Origin: an uncultured Lachnospiraceae bacterium
Lineage (GTDB): Bacteria; Bacillota; Clostridia; Lachnospirales; Lachnospiraceae
DNA length: 64,000 nucleotides
Reading direction: 5' to 3'
Assembly: GCA_910579225.1 (NCBI GenBank)
Contig: CAJTTI010000016.1
Location: 4,371-68,370 of the forward strand
A model generated the notes under the pieces. The model was not told the origin of the DNA. It ran no database searches and saw only the letters and a program-made list of their open reading frames with translations. Made by a program: the position numbers and the translations under genes. Positions 35,382-44,245 of the stretch are shown here, piece by piece. The stretch's first letter is position 1. Every line of letters begins with the position of its first letter.

Positions 35382-35428
35382 GCACTAAACTACACAATCG
35401 TTTGATTAATAATGTTGAGTTTAGTGCA
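35381..35428 (+). promoter_or_regulatory. Inverted repeat, candidate AbiEi operator
   Basis: TGCACTAAACT (35381-35391) and AGTTTAGTGCA (35418-35428) are perfect inverted copies just after the -10. A related copy, GTACTAAACCACACAAC, lies upstream near 35305. AbiEi antitoxins are known to repress their operon by binding inverted repeats. Confidence 0.6.
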
Positions 35429-35439
35429 GAGGTGAATTT

Positions 35440-36048
35440 ATGCATAATCGTGAAGATAAGAAATTTCTCAGAGGAGTTTTTTCAAAATATGATTATATTA
35501 TGACCACATCACAACTGAAAGAAGAAAAACTGTTTTATCGAGATATTCAAAAATTGCTGAACGATGGATATATCGAAAAAATCAAAAGAGGTTATTATGC
35601 TTGGGTAGAAGCAACGACTAAAACAGAAGTCCGAATTATTAAAGGTATGTTTCCCGATGCGGTGCTCTGTATGGAAACAGCTCTATTCTATTACCGATAC
35701 AGTAACCGCAATCCCGCTGAATGGAGTATTACTATTGATAAGAATGTTTCGAGAAACCGTACAAGCATTGATTATCCGTTCGTAAAGGCATATCGAGTTG
35801 AGCCACCATTGGTAACATTGGGTGAAACAACAGGAGAAATTGATTATATAAAAATCCGAATCTATGACCGTGACCGAACGATTTGCGACATTCTGCGGAA
35901 TATGAACAGGATGGATAAAGAAATTTTTAATAAGGCTATCCAAAGCTATGTTAAAGATCCTCAAAAAAATATTCCTAACCTTATGGAATACGCAAAGGTA
36001 TTGAGAGTTCAGAAAAAAGTAAAAGATTTGATTGGAGTGTGGTTGTGA
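35440..36048 (+). CDS. abiEi: AbiEi-type antitoxin / transcriptional regulator
   Basis: A 202-residue antitoxin of the type IV AbiE system. The N-terminal winged HTH (about 15-60: YIMTTSQLKEE ... LLNDGYIEKIKRGYYAW) is followed by the AbiEi C-terminal domain (DRDRTICDILRN). It normally represses its own operon and counters AbiEii without direct binding. GAGG precedes the ATG. The stop overlaps the abiEii start as TGATG. On element 1 it may stabilise the element or provide phage defence. Confidence 0.9.
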   Translation: MHNREDKKFLRGVFSKYDYIMTTSQLKEEKLFYRDIQKLLNDGYIEKIKRGYYAWVEATTKTEVRIIKGMFPDAVLCMETALFYYRYSNRNPAEWSITIDKNVSRNRTSIDYPFVKAYRVEPPLVTLGETTGEIDYIKIRIYDRDRTICDILRNMNRMDKEIFNKAIQSYVKDPQKNIPNLMEYAKVLRVQKKVKDLIGVWL

Positions 36049-36980
36049 TGGCTGATATTGCGGCATCTGTTTTGGCAAAGCTAAGGAACAAAGCGAAAGC
36101 GGCTGGTATCAGCTATCAGCAGTGCCTACAGCTTTTTATGCAGGAGGAGTTTTTACGGAGGCTCTCAAAGTCTGGACTGAAAAAATTCCTTGTTCTTAAA
36201 GGTGGTCTGTTTATTTATACGCTTACCAATTTTGAAAGCAGGGCGACCATTGATGTGGACTTTCTTCTTAGGGATATGTCAAACTCTATAAATGTTGTTG
36301 AAACTCTGATAGATGAAATCCTTAAAGTCCCAACAGGGAATGACTATATTGAGATGACGGCAAGCAGTTTTGAAGAAATTTCACCGCAGAGAAAATATCA
36401 CGGTATCAGTGCCCAAATCATCGGGAAGATAAAAAATGTTCGTGTTCCGTTCAATATAGATATGGGGATTGGTGATGTTATTGTTCCTCATGCTATGGAA
36501 CAGAAAATTCAGACACAGCTTCCAAACTTTGAAGCTCCTGTTATTTTCACCTATTCACTTGAAAGTACCATTGCGGAAAAATTTGATGCTATCCTGCAAC
36601 GGTTTGAACTAACTGGCAGGATGAAAGACTTTTACGATATTTACTATCTTGCAAGAACTTTTGATTTTGATGGATCGAAATTGCAAGCCGCTATCTTTGA
36701 AACCTTGCAGCATCGGGGGACACCCTATGACAGGAATAGTTTTAAGCGTGTTGTTTCCCTTGCCGAGGATGTGGACATGCAGAAGCGGTGGAAATATTTC
36801 TTGAAAACCATAAAAGATGATTCGCTTGAGTTTTCGGCGGTTATTGAGGAAATACAGACTTTCCTTGAACCTGTATTTGATGCAATTCTAAATGAGGATG
36901 AGTGGCAGGGAGAATGGGAAAGCAATATTAGCAGATGGTCACATCTGGGTGGAGGTATCGACCATGACAAAAGCAATTAA
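36048..36980 (+). CDS. abiEii: AbiEii-type nucleotidyltransferase toxin
   Basis: A 310-residue nucleotidyltransferase-like toxin. The conserved NTase core is visible: FLVLKGGLFIYTL (GG/S loop), ATIDVDFLL (metal-binding DxD), and a later Lys motif in STIAEKFDAI followed by GRMKDFYDIYYL. AbiEii toxins are reported to transfer nucleotides onto RNA acceptors and cause reversible growth arrest. The ATG at 36048 overlaps the abiEi stop (TGATG) with GGAG about 9 nt upstream; the longer frame from a GTG is less likely. Confidence 0.9.
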   Translation: MADIAASVLAKLRNKAKAAGISYQQCLQLFMQEEFLRRLSKSGLKKFLVLKGGLFIYTLTNFESRATIDVDFLLRDMSNSINVVETLIDEILKVPTGNDYIEMTASSFEEISPQRKYHGISAQIIGKIKNVRVPFNIDMGIGDVIVPHAMEQKIQTQLPNFEAPVIFTYSLESTIAEKFDAILQRFELTGRMKDFYDIYYLARTFDFDGSKLQAAIFETLQHRGTPYDRNSFKRVVSLAEDVDMQKRWKYFLKTIKDDSLEFSAVIEEIQTFLEPVFDAILNEDEWQGEWESNISRWSHLGGGIDHDKSN

Positions 36981-37254
36981 TGATGCAACGCTAAATAAAG
37001 CTGGTGACTGGTATGGTATAAAAAAAGTTGACAGCTTACTCTTAAGGATTTCATAATAAAACCAAGAGAAACAAACAGATAAGGACACTTGATAAACAAC
37101 GCCTGCAAGAGTACATCGGTACTTTTGACAGGCGTTTCATGTTATTGGTAGATGATGCCTTGGCTATCAGCATCGGCATTTCCAAAAAGGACTAACCATC
37201 CCGTTATATCGTACAAACCCTGATGAATATCATATAGCAAGGTGGTGTTGATGA
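36981..37254 (+). other. Gap in element 1 with decayed coding remnants
   Basis: A 30-codon ORF overlaps the end of abiEii (from 36964, MTKAINDATLNKAGDWYG). A further open stretch without a start ends at about 37196 (...LLVDDALAISIGISKKD). They look like pieces of one or two genes broken by frameshift or deletion. I do not recognise the family. Confidence 0.35.
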
Positions 37255-37455
37255 TTGAAGTGTCGTGAGTTTGTCTATGTCGGAGAACCTGCTCCGCAAA
37301 TCACAGAACAGGAACATACAGCGTTTTATCTGCAATTTCAAAAGTCAATACTTGCTTCTCTGAAAAAAAGAGAACTATTGACACATTCCCAGTATGAGCG
37401 TTGTATCGAGGAAATAGAAAAGCAATACAGCAAGAACAACCGCAGCCAAGCCTAA
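37255..37455 (+). CDS. Small protein preceding the element 1 recombinase (SHOCT-like helix pair)
   Basis: A 66-residue ORF opening at TTG (AAGGTGG about 9-10 nt upstream). The C-terminal half (ILASLKKRELLTHSQYERCIEEIEKQY) has the two-helix pattern of short SHOCT-like modules. Small genes of this kind are often found just before large serine recombinases in Clostridia. A role as accessory or directionality factor is possible but not shown. Confidence 0.5.
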   Translation: MKCREFVYVGEPAPQITEQEHTAFYLQFQKSILASLKKRELLTHSQYERCIEEIEKQYSKNNRSQA

Positions 37456-37602
37456 ACGCTTGGCTCTTTACATATGCTTAAGAACCATCACTACTCAATC
37501 ATGAGAAAATGTGCGATTTCAAAATTTGCACATTCGACAACATACCTCTCTGAAACTATACTTAAAATACGACAAGGCTTTTGTCGGGAAAGGAGCATCT
37601 TT

Positions 37603-39309
37603 ATGTCAATAGATAAATACGAAACCCTCAATCAAGAGAGAAAAATACAGAATGTGAAAAAGAGAGTTGCCGCATACTGCCGTGTCTCCACGGACAATGA
37701 CGACCAGGCAAATTCATTTGAAAGCCAGCAGCGGTATTTCCGCCAATATATCGAGCGCAATCCCGATTGGGAGCTTTATGCCATATTTGCCGATGAAGGC
37801 ATCTCTGGTACGAACACAAAAAAGAGAAAAGAATTCAACCGCATGATTGCGTGTGCCAAAAACGGCGATTTCGATTTGATTATCACCAAAGAGATTTCTC
37901 GTTTTGCAAGAAATACCCTTGACAGCATATTCTACACTCGTGACCTCAAAAAGCACGGAGTGGGCGTTATCTTTCTAAACGACAACATCAACACCTTGGA
38001 CGGCGATGCAGAGCTTCGCCTTGCCATTATGTCCTCTATCGCACAAGAGGAAAGCCGCAAGACTTCCGAACGTGTGAAATGGGGGCAGAAGCGTCAGATG
38101 GAACAAGGCGTTGTGTTCGGGCGCAGTATGCTCGGCTATGATGTAAAAGACGGTAAAATGACTATCAACGAGGAGGGGGCGAAAATCGTCCGCCTTATCT
38201 TCCGCAAGTTCGTGGACGAGGGAAAAGGTACTCATGTTATCGCCCGTGAGCTTCGTGAGGAAGGCATTGAGCCTATGCGTGTCAAGGAATGGCAGAATAC
38301 GGTTATTCTCCGTGTTATCCGCAACGAAAAATACTGCGGCGATTTAGTGCAGAAGAAAACCTATACGCCAGACTTCCTGTCCCATGAAAAGAAATACAAC
38401 CGAGGACAAGAGGAATTCGTCATTCTCAAAGACCATCACGAGCCGATTATCTCCCGTGAGCTTTTCGAGAAGGCAAACCGCATTCTGGATGCAAAATCGC
38501 TTTCGCAGGAGGGCAAGGCAAAACACAGCAACCGCTATCCGTTCTCTGGGAAAATCAAATGCGGCAGATGCGGAGCAAGCTATGTCGCCCGATATAAGAC
38601 CCGTAAAGACGGAAGCAGATACAAGGCGTGGCGTTGCTATGAAGCAGCAAACCACGGCAGACCGCACATCGATAAGGCGGGCAATCAAGTGGGCTGCTCT
38701 GGCGAGAGTATCCGTAATGAGGATGCGATTTATTTATTGTACCTTGTTTGCAGGGAGCTGAAAATCAACCGTCAGAAAGTTGTCGATAATCTCACCAAAA
38801 CGATTGACTTATGTTTGCGGATAGACCTAACAGGAACAAGCACAAGTGCCTTATCGGAGAAAATCGAGGAAGCCAAGAAAAAGCGTACAGGTCTTATAGA
38901 CCTTTACACAAGCGGCGACATAGACAAAACCGAGTTTACTGCTCTAAGAGCCAAGTATGACGAGGATATTGAAAAGCTAAAGTCTATGGCGGAGGGAACC
39001 CGGCAACAGCAGACGATGATACTCAAACAGCGGGAATTGATGGAGGATATAAAGAACGCCATTGACGAACTGATTAACGGTATCCAGTACGAGGACGAAT
39101 ACCATACCCAGATACTTGATAAAATGGTAGTGGGCGATAAAAACCATATAGATGTTTATTTGAAAATGCTGCCGCACAAGTGGAGCTTTACGGTAGCAAA
39201 GGGCGTTACGGGGGCTTTAGAAACGCTAAAAAAAGCTGAAGCCTCAGAAAACTCCATTTCTGAGGCTTCACTACCAATATCCGTAAGCGTCGCCTTACAC
39301 TCTTTATAA
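37603..39309 (+). CDS. Large serine recombinase of element 1
   Basis: A 568-residue site-specific recombinase. The resolvase-type catalytic domain starts VAAYCRVSTDNDDQANSF with nucleophile Ser in RVST. The recombinase domain follows, then a zinc ribbon (KIKCGRCGASY ... RCYEAA) and a coiled-coil C-terminal region. The ATG at 37603 has AAAGGAG 7 nt upstream. Its last 11 codons before the stop lie beyond the element core, in DNA antisense to cotJC, so excision would exchange its C-terminus. Confidence 0.92.
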   Translation: MSIDKYETLNQERKIQNVKKRVAAYCRVSTDNDDQANSFESQQRYFRQYIERNPDWELYAIFADEGISGTNTKKRKEFNRMIACAKNGDFDLIITKEISRFARNTLDSIFYTRDLKKHGVGVIFLNDNINTLDGDAELRLAIMSSIAQEESRKTSERVKWGQKRQMEQGVVFGRSMLGYDVKDGKMTINEEGAKIVRLIFRKFVDEGKGTHVIARELREEGIEPMRVKEWQNTVILRVIRNEKYCGDLVQKKTYTPDFLSHEKKYNRGQEEFVILKDHHEPIISRELFEKANRILDAKSLSQEGKAKHSNRYPFSGKIKCGRCGASYVARYKTRKDGSRYKAWRCYEAANHGRPHIDKAGNQVGCSGESIRNEDAIYLLYLVCRELKINRQKVVDNLTKTIDLCLRIDLTGTSTSALSEKIEEAKKKRTGLIDLYTSGDIDKTEFTALRAKYDEDIEKLKSMAEGTRQQQTMILKQRELMEDIKNAIDELINGIQYEDEYHTQILDKMVVGDKNHIDVYLKMLPHKWSFTVAKGVTGALETLKKAEASENSISEASLPISVSVALHSL

Positions 39310-39372
39310 GGCATCGTATAACGCTGAGACAGGTAACGCATGCTGGCGCTGAGCTCCCCATCGGGACCACCG
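39272..39372 (-). CDS. cotJC: cotJC segment 2 of 3 (residues about 31-63)
   Basis: Encodes GGPDGELSASMRYLSQRY and on to KECKATLTDIG: the middle of the Mn-catalase-like CotJC, including metal ligand Glu35. It lies between the TACC core of element 1 and the TCGGGACCACCG core of element 2. It has no start or stop of its own and is continuous in frame with segments 1 and 3 once both elements are removed. Confidence 0.85.
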
Positions 39373-39377
39373 GACTG
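39361..39377 (+). repeat. Element 2 attachment core, copy near the recombinase
   Basis: TCGGGACCACCG plus GACTG. Same orientation as the copy at 47294-47310, with 16 of 17 bases identical, the first 12 perfectly. Confidence 0.85.
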
Positions 39378-39401
39378 CAGAAGGTTATGATTCCGCCGCC
39401 C

Positions 39402-39602
39402 TCACTCCTTTGAAAATTCTGTCGCGAGCCTCTCCCACTCTGCCTGATGGGCCGAATAATAGACGCTGAGGTTTTTGCCGATCCGGCGGCAGAATGCTTC
39501 TTCCATCCACTCCTGCTCTCCCACGGGCAACTGCCCCCATTCGGCTTTTGTCCCATCCGAACCAACCATCATAGACGGCAATATTTTTAACGCTTTTTCC
39601 AT
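39402..39602 (-). CDS. Small hypothetical protein at the end of element 2 (candidate excision factor)
   Basis: A 66-residue ORF, MEKALKILPSMMVGSDGTKAE and on to a charged helical C-terminus, with no family I recognise. It lies inside the element between the attachment core and the divergent recombinase gene, where recombination directionality factors such as SprB of SPbeta are often found. Upstream on its strand is a sigma-E/sigma-K-like promoter (39636-39664). The ribosome binding site is weak. Other frames overlap here, so the gene itself is uncertain. Confidence 0.45.
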   Translation of the reverse strand: MEKALKILPSMMVGSDGTKAEWGQLPVGEQEWMEEAFCRRIGKNLSVYYSAHQAEWERLATEFSKE

Positions 39603-39635
39603 ATGTCACACATCATTCTCCGCTTGTTTCGTTTC

Positions 39636-39664
39636 TATCTTATGCCTCTTGATCATCCCTATTC
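39636..39664 (-). promoter_or_regulatory. Sporulation-sigma-like promoter upstream of the small element 2 gene
   Basis: Minus strand GAATA, 15-bp spacer, CATAAGATA. The -10 fits CATANNNTA used by mother-cell sigma factors. A similar motif lies upstream of cotJA (47899). Short motif, so moderate at best. Confidence 0.4.
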
Positions 39665-39814
39665 TCAAAATTTCAAGTCCACTCAGAATCTGCACACCAT
39701 TCAAAAAACGTAAAACATCCAGGCTCCGTCCTGCGGCAGACCTGTCGGAAGATCCTGGAATATGGACAGAACATTCCGGAATATAATAAGTCAAAACTAA
39801 AAAGCGAGTCCGCA

Positions 39815-41320
39815 ATGAAAACAGGTGCTGCTTACATCCGCGTCTCCACCGAGGACCAGATCGAATACTCTCCGGACAGCCAACTGAAAAAAATCCAGGA
39901 ATACGCCTGCAGCCATGAAATCCTCCTCCCAAAACATCTGATTTTCCTGGATGAGGGCATCAGCGGCAGATCTGCGCACAGGCGTCCGGCCTTTCTGAAG
40001 ATGATCGGCATGGCAAAGCAAAAGCCCCGCCCCTTTGATCTGATTCTGGTCTGGAAATTTTCCCGCTTTGCCCGAAGCCGTCAGGACAGCATTCTCTACA
40101 AATCCATGCTCCGCAAAGACTGCGGCATCCACGTCATCTCCATCACCGAACAACTGTCAGACGACCCTACCGCCATCCTGATCGAAGCGCTTTTAGAAGC
40201 CATGGATGAATATTATTCCATCAACCTGGCCCAGGAAGTCCGCAGGGGCATGAATGAAAAATTCTCCCGGGGCGGCGTCGTGTCTGTCCCTCCCTTTGGT
40301 TACCAAATGGGCACGGAACACTTTGAACCGGATCCGGAAAAAGCCCCTCTGATCCCCTTAATATTCCAGAATTATCTGAATGGAATGTCCTGCCGCCAGA
40401 TTGCCGCCATGCTCAACGACCTTGGGATTAGGACTATCCGCGGAAATCCATTCGAGGCCCGTTCTGTAAAATACATCCTGACCAATCCGACTTATCTTGG
40501 GAAATTACGGCGGTCCGCGGAAGCTTCCCCCGTATCTGGTCAGAGCCTCCATCCCTCCACTTCGTCTCCGGCAGGCAAAACAGTACCTGCTCTCTCAGAT
40601 GATCTCTGCAACAACCGGCCCATGCTTCTTGTAGACGGGCAGCATCCTCCTCTGGTGGATGCTGAAACTTTCCAACAGACTCAGCAACGCATGGTAGATT
40701 CCAAAAAAACATATGCCGCAGACAAGAAAACAACTTCATCTGCTTACATGCTCTATGGGATGGTCCGATGTAGCAACTGTGGAAGTACGCTCACTCTGGC
40801 AGAAAAAGGAAAATCCCTTCAGTGCTGTCGATATGCCAAAGGATTATGCCGTCAGAGTCACCATATTCGACTTCATAAACTGAACCTGGCAGTTCTGGAA
40901 GGGTTAAAAACCGATCTGGCTGCCCCCGCCCATAATACAGATATCCGCATTTGTTTCCGGAAAAAAAAGAACGCTGAAGCCGAATCAGCCGCTTTGACCC
41001 GACTTTTAGAACAGGAACAACGCCGCATGGAACGGATAAAAGCAGCCTACGAATCCGGAACCGACAGTCTGGAGGAATACCAGACAAATAAAACTATGAT
41101 CACGGACCGGATTCAAAAACTAAGAGAAAAACTCCGTCTGCAGAGTGCAGAGCCTGCACCAACTGCTATGGACATATCGCTTTCTCTGCCGGGGCTTTTG
41201 TCTCTGCTCACCCGGGATATCCTGTCTGAATCTGCCAAGAATGAACTGTTAAAAACTATAATTTCCCACATTACTTTTTATCGTCCGGAAAATGCCATCC
41301 GCATCCATTACCGCACCTGA
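39815..41320 (+). CDS. Serine recombinase of element 2 (SpoIVCA-like)
   Basis: A 501-residue site-specific recombinase. The catalytic domain starts MKTGAAYIRVSTEDQIEYS with nucleophile Ser in RVST, followed by FLDEGISGRSAHRRPAF and WKFSRFARSRQDSI. The recombinase domain then has PPFGYQMG and a zinc ribbon with CSNCGSTLTL. Length and organisation match the skin-element recombinase SpoIVCA. The ribosome binding site is poor (AAGCGAG), suggesting low or conditional expression. It points away from the nearer core at 39361. Confidence 0.92.
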   Translation: MKTGAAYIRVSTEDQIEYSPDSQLKKIQEYACSHEILLPKHLIFLDEGISGRSAHRRPAFLKMIGMAKQKPRPFDLILVWKFSRFARSRQDSILYKSMLRKDCGIHVISITEQLSDDPTAILIEALLEAMDEYYSINLAQEVRRGMNEKFSRGGVVSVPPFGYQMGTEHFEPDPEKAPLIPLIFQNYLNGMSCRQIAAMLNDLGIRTIRGNPFEARSVKYILTNPTYLGKLRRSAEASPVSGQSLHPSTSSPAGKTVPALSDDLCNNRPMLLVDGQHPPLVDAETFQQTQQRMVDSKKTYAADKKTTSSAYMLYGMVRCSNCGSTLTLAEKGKSLQCCRYAKGLCRQSHHIRLHKLNLAVLEGLKTDLAAPAHNTDIRICFRKKKNAEAESAALTRLLEQEQRRMERIKAAYESGTDSLEEYQTNKTMITDRIQKLREKLRLQSAEPAPTAMDISLSLPGLLSLLTRDILSESAKNELLKTIISHITFYRPENAIRIHYRT

Positions 41321-41334
41321 TCGTCGCCATGAAG

Positions 41335-41365
41335 AAAAAACAGGGAGTGCTTTGCGCACTCCCTG
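41335..41365 (-). terminator. Intrinsic terminator of adhE
   Basis: Minus strand CAGGGAGTGC-GCAAA-GCACTCCCTG followed by TTTTTTC. Convergent with the recombinase gene, which it may also serve. Confidence 0.88.
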
Positions 41366-41386
41366 CCGTCTTATCTTTTAGAAAAA

Positions 41387-44005
41387 TCAACCCTCGTGGA
41401 AAGCTTTCAGATAGATTGCTTTCATCTCTTCCATCAACGGATATCTCGGGTTAGCACCGGTACACTGATCGTTGAAGGCGTTCTCCACCATCTCATCCAG
41501 TGTAGCCATGAAGTCTTCTTCCTTGATACCATATTCTTTGATGGTTCTCTTGATGCCGACTTTCTCTTTCAGCTCTGCAATTGCCTTGATGAAGTTCTCA
41601 AATACTTCGTCGTCGTTCTTGCCCTGGATACCGACAAATCTTGCCATCTCGCAGTATCTTTCCTTTGCGTGCGGATACGGATACTGGGAGAAGGTTCCCA
41701 TCTTCACCGGCGCCGGATCTGCGTTGTAGCGCATAACCAGCTCGATCAGCAGAGCGTTTGCAACGCCGTGGGGCAGGTGATGATATGCACCCAGTTTATG
41801 TGCCATAGAGTGGCAGATACCCAGGAATGCATTTGCAAATGCCATACCAGCCATGGTAGAAGCGTTTGCCATCTTCTCTCTTGCCACCGGATCTGCCGCA
41901 CCCTTATCATAAGCAGTAGGCAGATAGGTGAAGATATTCTTGGTAGCCATGAGTGCAAGACCATCTGTATAGTCTGTAGCCATGATGGACGCATAAGCTT
42001 CCAGTGCATGGGTCAGCGCATCAATACCGGAAGCACTGGTCAGACCCTTCGGCTGATTCATCATGAAATCAGCGTCGATGATTGCCATGTTCGGCAGCAG
42101 CTCATAGTCAGCGATGGGCCATTTGGTACCTGTGTCAGCGTCCGTGATGATCGCAAACGGAGTCACCTCAGAACCGGTACCGGAAGAGGTCGGGATTGCA
42201 ACGAACATTGCCTTCTCGCCCATCTTCGGGAATACATAGACTCTCTTACGGATATCCATGAAGTCCATAGCCAGATCTTCGAAGTTGCACTCCGGATGCT
42301 CATACATAAGCCACATGATCTTGCCGGCATCCATGGAGGAACCGCCGCCCAGTGCGATGATCACATCTGGTCCAAATGCTTTCAGCTGCTCTAAACCTTT
42401 GCGTGCAATCTGAAGCGTTGGGTCCGGAGCCACTTCATAGAAGCAGGTATGGGTGATGCCCATATCATCCAGAAGATCTGTGATCGCCTTTGTATATCCG
42501 TTCGTATAAAGGAAAGTATCCGTAACGATGAAGGCTTTCTTCTTTCCATAGTATGTTTTCAGCTCATCCAGTGCAACTGGCAGACAGCCTTTCTTAAAGT
42601 AAACCTTCTCCGGGGTACGGAACCAAAGCATATTCTCTCTCCTTTCAGCAACGGTCTTGATATTGATCAGATGTTTTACATTTACGTTCTCTGATACGGA
42701 GTTTCCACCGTAGGAACCGCAGCCAAGGGTCAGGGACGGAGCGAGCTTGAAGTTATACAGATCTCCGATTCCACCATGAGAAGAAGGTGTGTTCACCAGA
42801 ATACGGCAGGTCTTCATGCGTGCTGCATGTTCTGCCATCTTCTCGGTCTGTGACGGATGAATATACAGAGAAGAGGTATGGCCGTATCCGCCGTCCGCTA
42901 CCAGTCTCTCTGCCATGTCCAGAGCGGTCTTGAAATCCGGTGCCTTGTAAAGCGCCAGTACCGGAGACAGTTTCTCATGTGCGAAGGGCTCTGCCACATC
43001 TACAGAAGTAACCTCGCCGATCAGAATCTTGGTATCTGCCGGTACGGTAAAACCAGCCAGCTCAGCAATCGTTGAAGCCTTCTGGCCTACGATCTTCGGA
43101 TTGACCGTACCCGCCTCGGTCAGAATGATTTTACGCACTTTGTCCAGCTCGTCTTTGTTCAGCATATGGCAGCCGCGTTTGATAAACTCTTTTCTTACCG
43201 CATCATAAATATCTGCGATTGCCGTTACAGACTGCTCCGATGCGCAGATCATACCATTGTCGAAAGTCTTGGAATGAATAACCGAATAAACTGCCGTCTG
43301 AATATCACAGCTGCTGTCCATGATAACCGGAGTGTTGCCCGGGCCTACGCCGATTGCCGGATGACCGGAAGAATAAGCAGCTTTCACCATGCCAGGTCCG
43401 CCGGTTGCCAGAATGACATCCACAGATTTCATAATTAAGTTGGACAACTCGATAGTCGGCTCGTCTACCCATCCGATAATGCCTTCCGGAGCGCCTGCTT
43501 TTACTGCTGCATCCAGAACGATTCTTGCCGCCTCAATCGTACACTTCTTTGCACGGGGATGGGGGCTGATAATAATCGCATTCCTGGTCTTCAGGCAGAT
43601 CAAGCATTTGAAAATTGCTGTGGAAGTCGGGTTCGTGGTCGGGATAACTGCACCTACAAGACCTACCGGCTCTGCAATCTTCTTGATACCAAAAGCAGTA
43701 TCCTCTTCGATCACACCCACAGTCTTCACTTTCTTGTAAGCGTTGTACATATACTCAGCCGCATAATGGTTCTTGATGACCTTATCTTCCACCACGCCCA
43801 TACCGGTCTCTTCGCAAGCCAGCTTCGCAAGCGGAATACGCTGTTTGTTGGCAGCCATTGCAGCCTCAAAGAAGATCTTATCTACCTGCTCCTCTGTAAA
43901 TGTAGCAAAAACCTTCTGTGCTTCTCTCATGGCAGCAATCTTTTCCTGCAACAGCTCAACCTCAGTCTTTGGTTCCGGTGCATTTTTTGCTTCCTGTTTT
44001 GCCAT
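41387..44005 (-). CDS. adhE: Bifunctional aldehyde-alcohol dehydrogenase
   Basis: Reduces acetyl-CoA to acetaldehyde and then ethanol, oxidising two NADH. The 872-residue fusion has an N-terminal acylating aldehyde dehydrogenase domain (about 1-430) with catalytic Cys in FDNGMICASEQS. A C-terminal iron alcohol dehydrogenase domain (about 450-872) has the metal-binding signatures GVANALLIELVMRYN and HSMAHKLGAYHHLPHG. Such proteins form spirosome filaments. The gene lies inside element 2 and is preceded by three abutting Rex-type operators. AGGAGG precedes the ATG. Confidence 0.97.
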   Translation of the reverse strand: MAKQEAKNAPEPKTEVELLQEKIAAMREAQKVFATFTEEQVDKIFFEAAMAANKQRIPLAKLACEETGMGVVEDKVIKNHYAAEYMYNAYKKVKTVGVIEEDTAFGIKKIAEPVGLVGAVIPTTNPTSTAIFKCLICLKTRNAIIISPHPRAKKCTIEAARIVLDAAVKAGAPEGIIGWVDEPTIELSNLIMKSVDVILATGGPGMVKAAYSSGHPAIGVGPGNTPVIMDSSCDIQTAVYSVIHSKTFDNGMICASEQSVTAIADIYDAVRKEFIKRGCHMLNKDELDKVRKIILTEAGTVNPKIVGQKASTIAELAGFTVPADTKILIGEVTSVDVAEPFAHEKLSPVLALYKAPDFKTALDMAERLVADGGYGHTSSLYIHPSQTEKMAEHAARMKTCRILVNTPSSHGGIGDLYNFKLAPSLTLGCGSYGGNSVSENVNVKHLINIKTVAERRENMLWFRTPEKVYFKKGCLPVALDELKTYYGKKKAFIVTDTFLYTNGYTKAITDLLDDMGITHTCFYEVAPDPTLQIARKGLEQLKAFGPDVIIALGGGSSMDAGKIMWLMYEHPECNFEDLAMDFMDIRKRVYVFPKMGEKAMFVAIPTSSGTGSEVTPFAIITDADTGTKWPIADYELLPNMAIIDADFMMNQPKGLTSASGIDALTHALEAYASIMATDYTDGLALMATKNIFTYLPTAYDKGAADPVAREKMANASTMAGMAFANAFLGICHSMAHKLGAYHHLPHGVANALLIELVMRYNADPAPVKMGTFSQYPYPHAKERYCEMARFVGIQGKNDDEVFENFIKAIAELKEKVGIKRTIKEYGIKEEDFMATLDEMVENAFNDQCTGANPRYPLMEEMKAIYLKAFHEG

Positions 44006-44205
44006 AAATATCCTCCTTCTATAGCTCTTTATATTTGATATACCAGAACATCTCTGGTAAACCTTTCCTGGTACAAGGCCCTCAGTGTCAAAATTATATA
44101 TTTTTTACAATAATTTCCAGTTTCAGACCGAGCCTTTATGCACATTTTAACACACTATTTCCAAAAAAGAAAGTATCTTTTCACTATTTCTCATAAAAAT
44201 TATTA

Positions 44206-44234
44206 TTTTTACGAAATCTTTATAAGCAAGTCAA
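44206..44234 (-). promoter_or_regulatory. Possible adhE promoter
   Basis: Minus strand TTGACT, 17-bp spacer, TAAAAA, immediately downstream of the Rex-type operators. The -10 is weak. The rest of the 353-bp trkH-adhE gap is AT-rich and otherwise featureless. Confidence 0.45.
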
Positions 44235-44245
44235 CCGAATAATCA

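Larger units (their letters stand above)
35207..39275 (+). mobile_element. Element 1: serine-recombinase intervening element in cotJC, with AbiE toxin-antitoxin
   Basis: About 4,065 bp between two copies of TACC (35207-35210 and 39272-39275). Cargo is abiEi, abiEii, a small ORF and a serine recombinase. Deleting one core copy and the interior rejoins cotJC in frame (...GAT ATT GGT ACA GAA GAA...). The predicted circle junction carries perfect 10-bp inverted arms CATTTCTGAG (39255-39264) and CTCAGAAATG (35220-35229), 20 bp apart and centred on the core: the geometry of a serine-recombinase attP. The abi part is more AT-rich than the chromosome around it. Confidence 0.88.
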
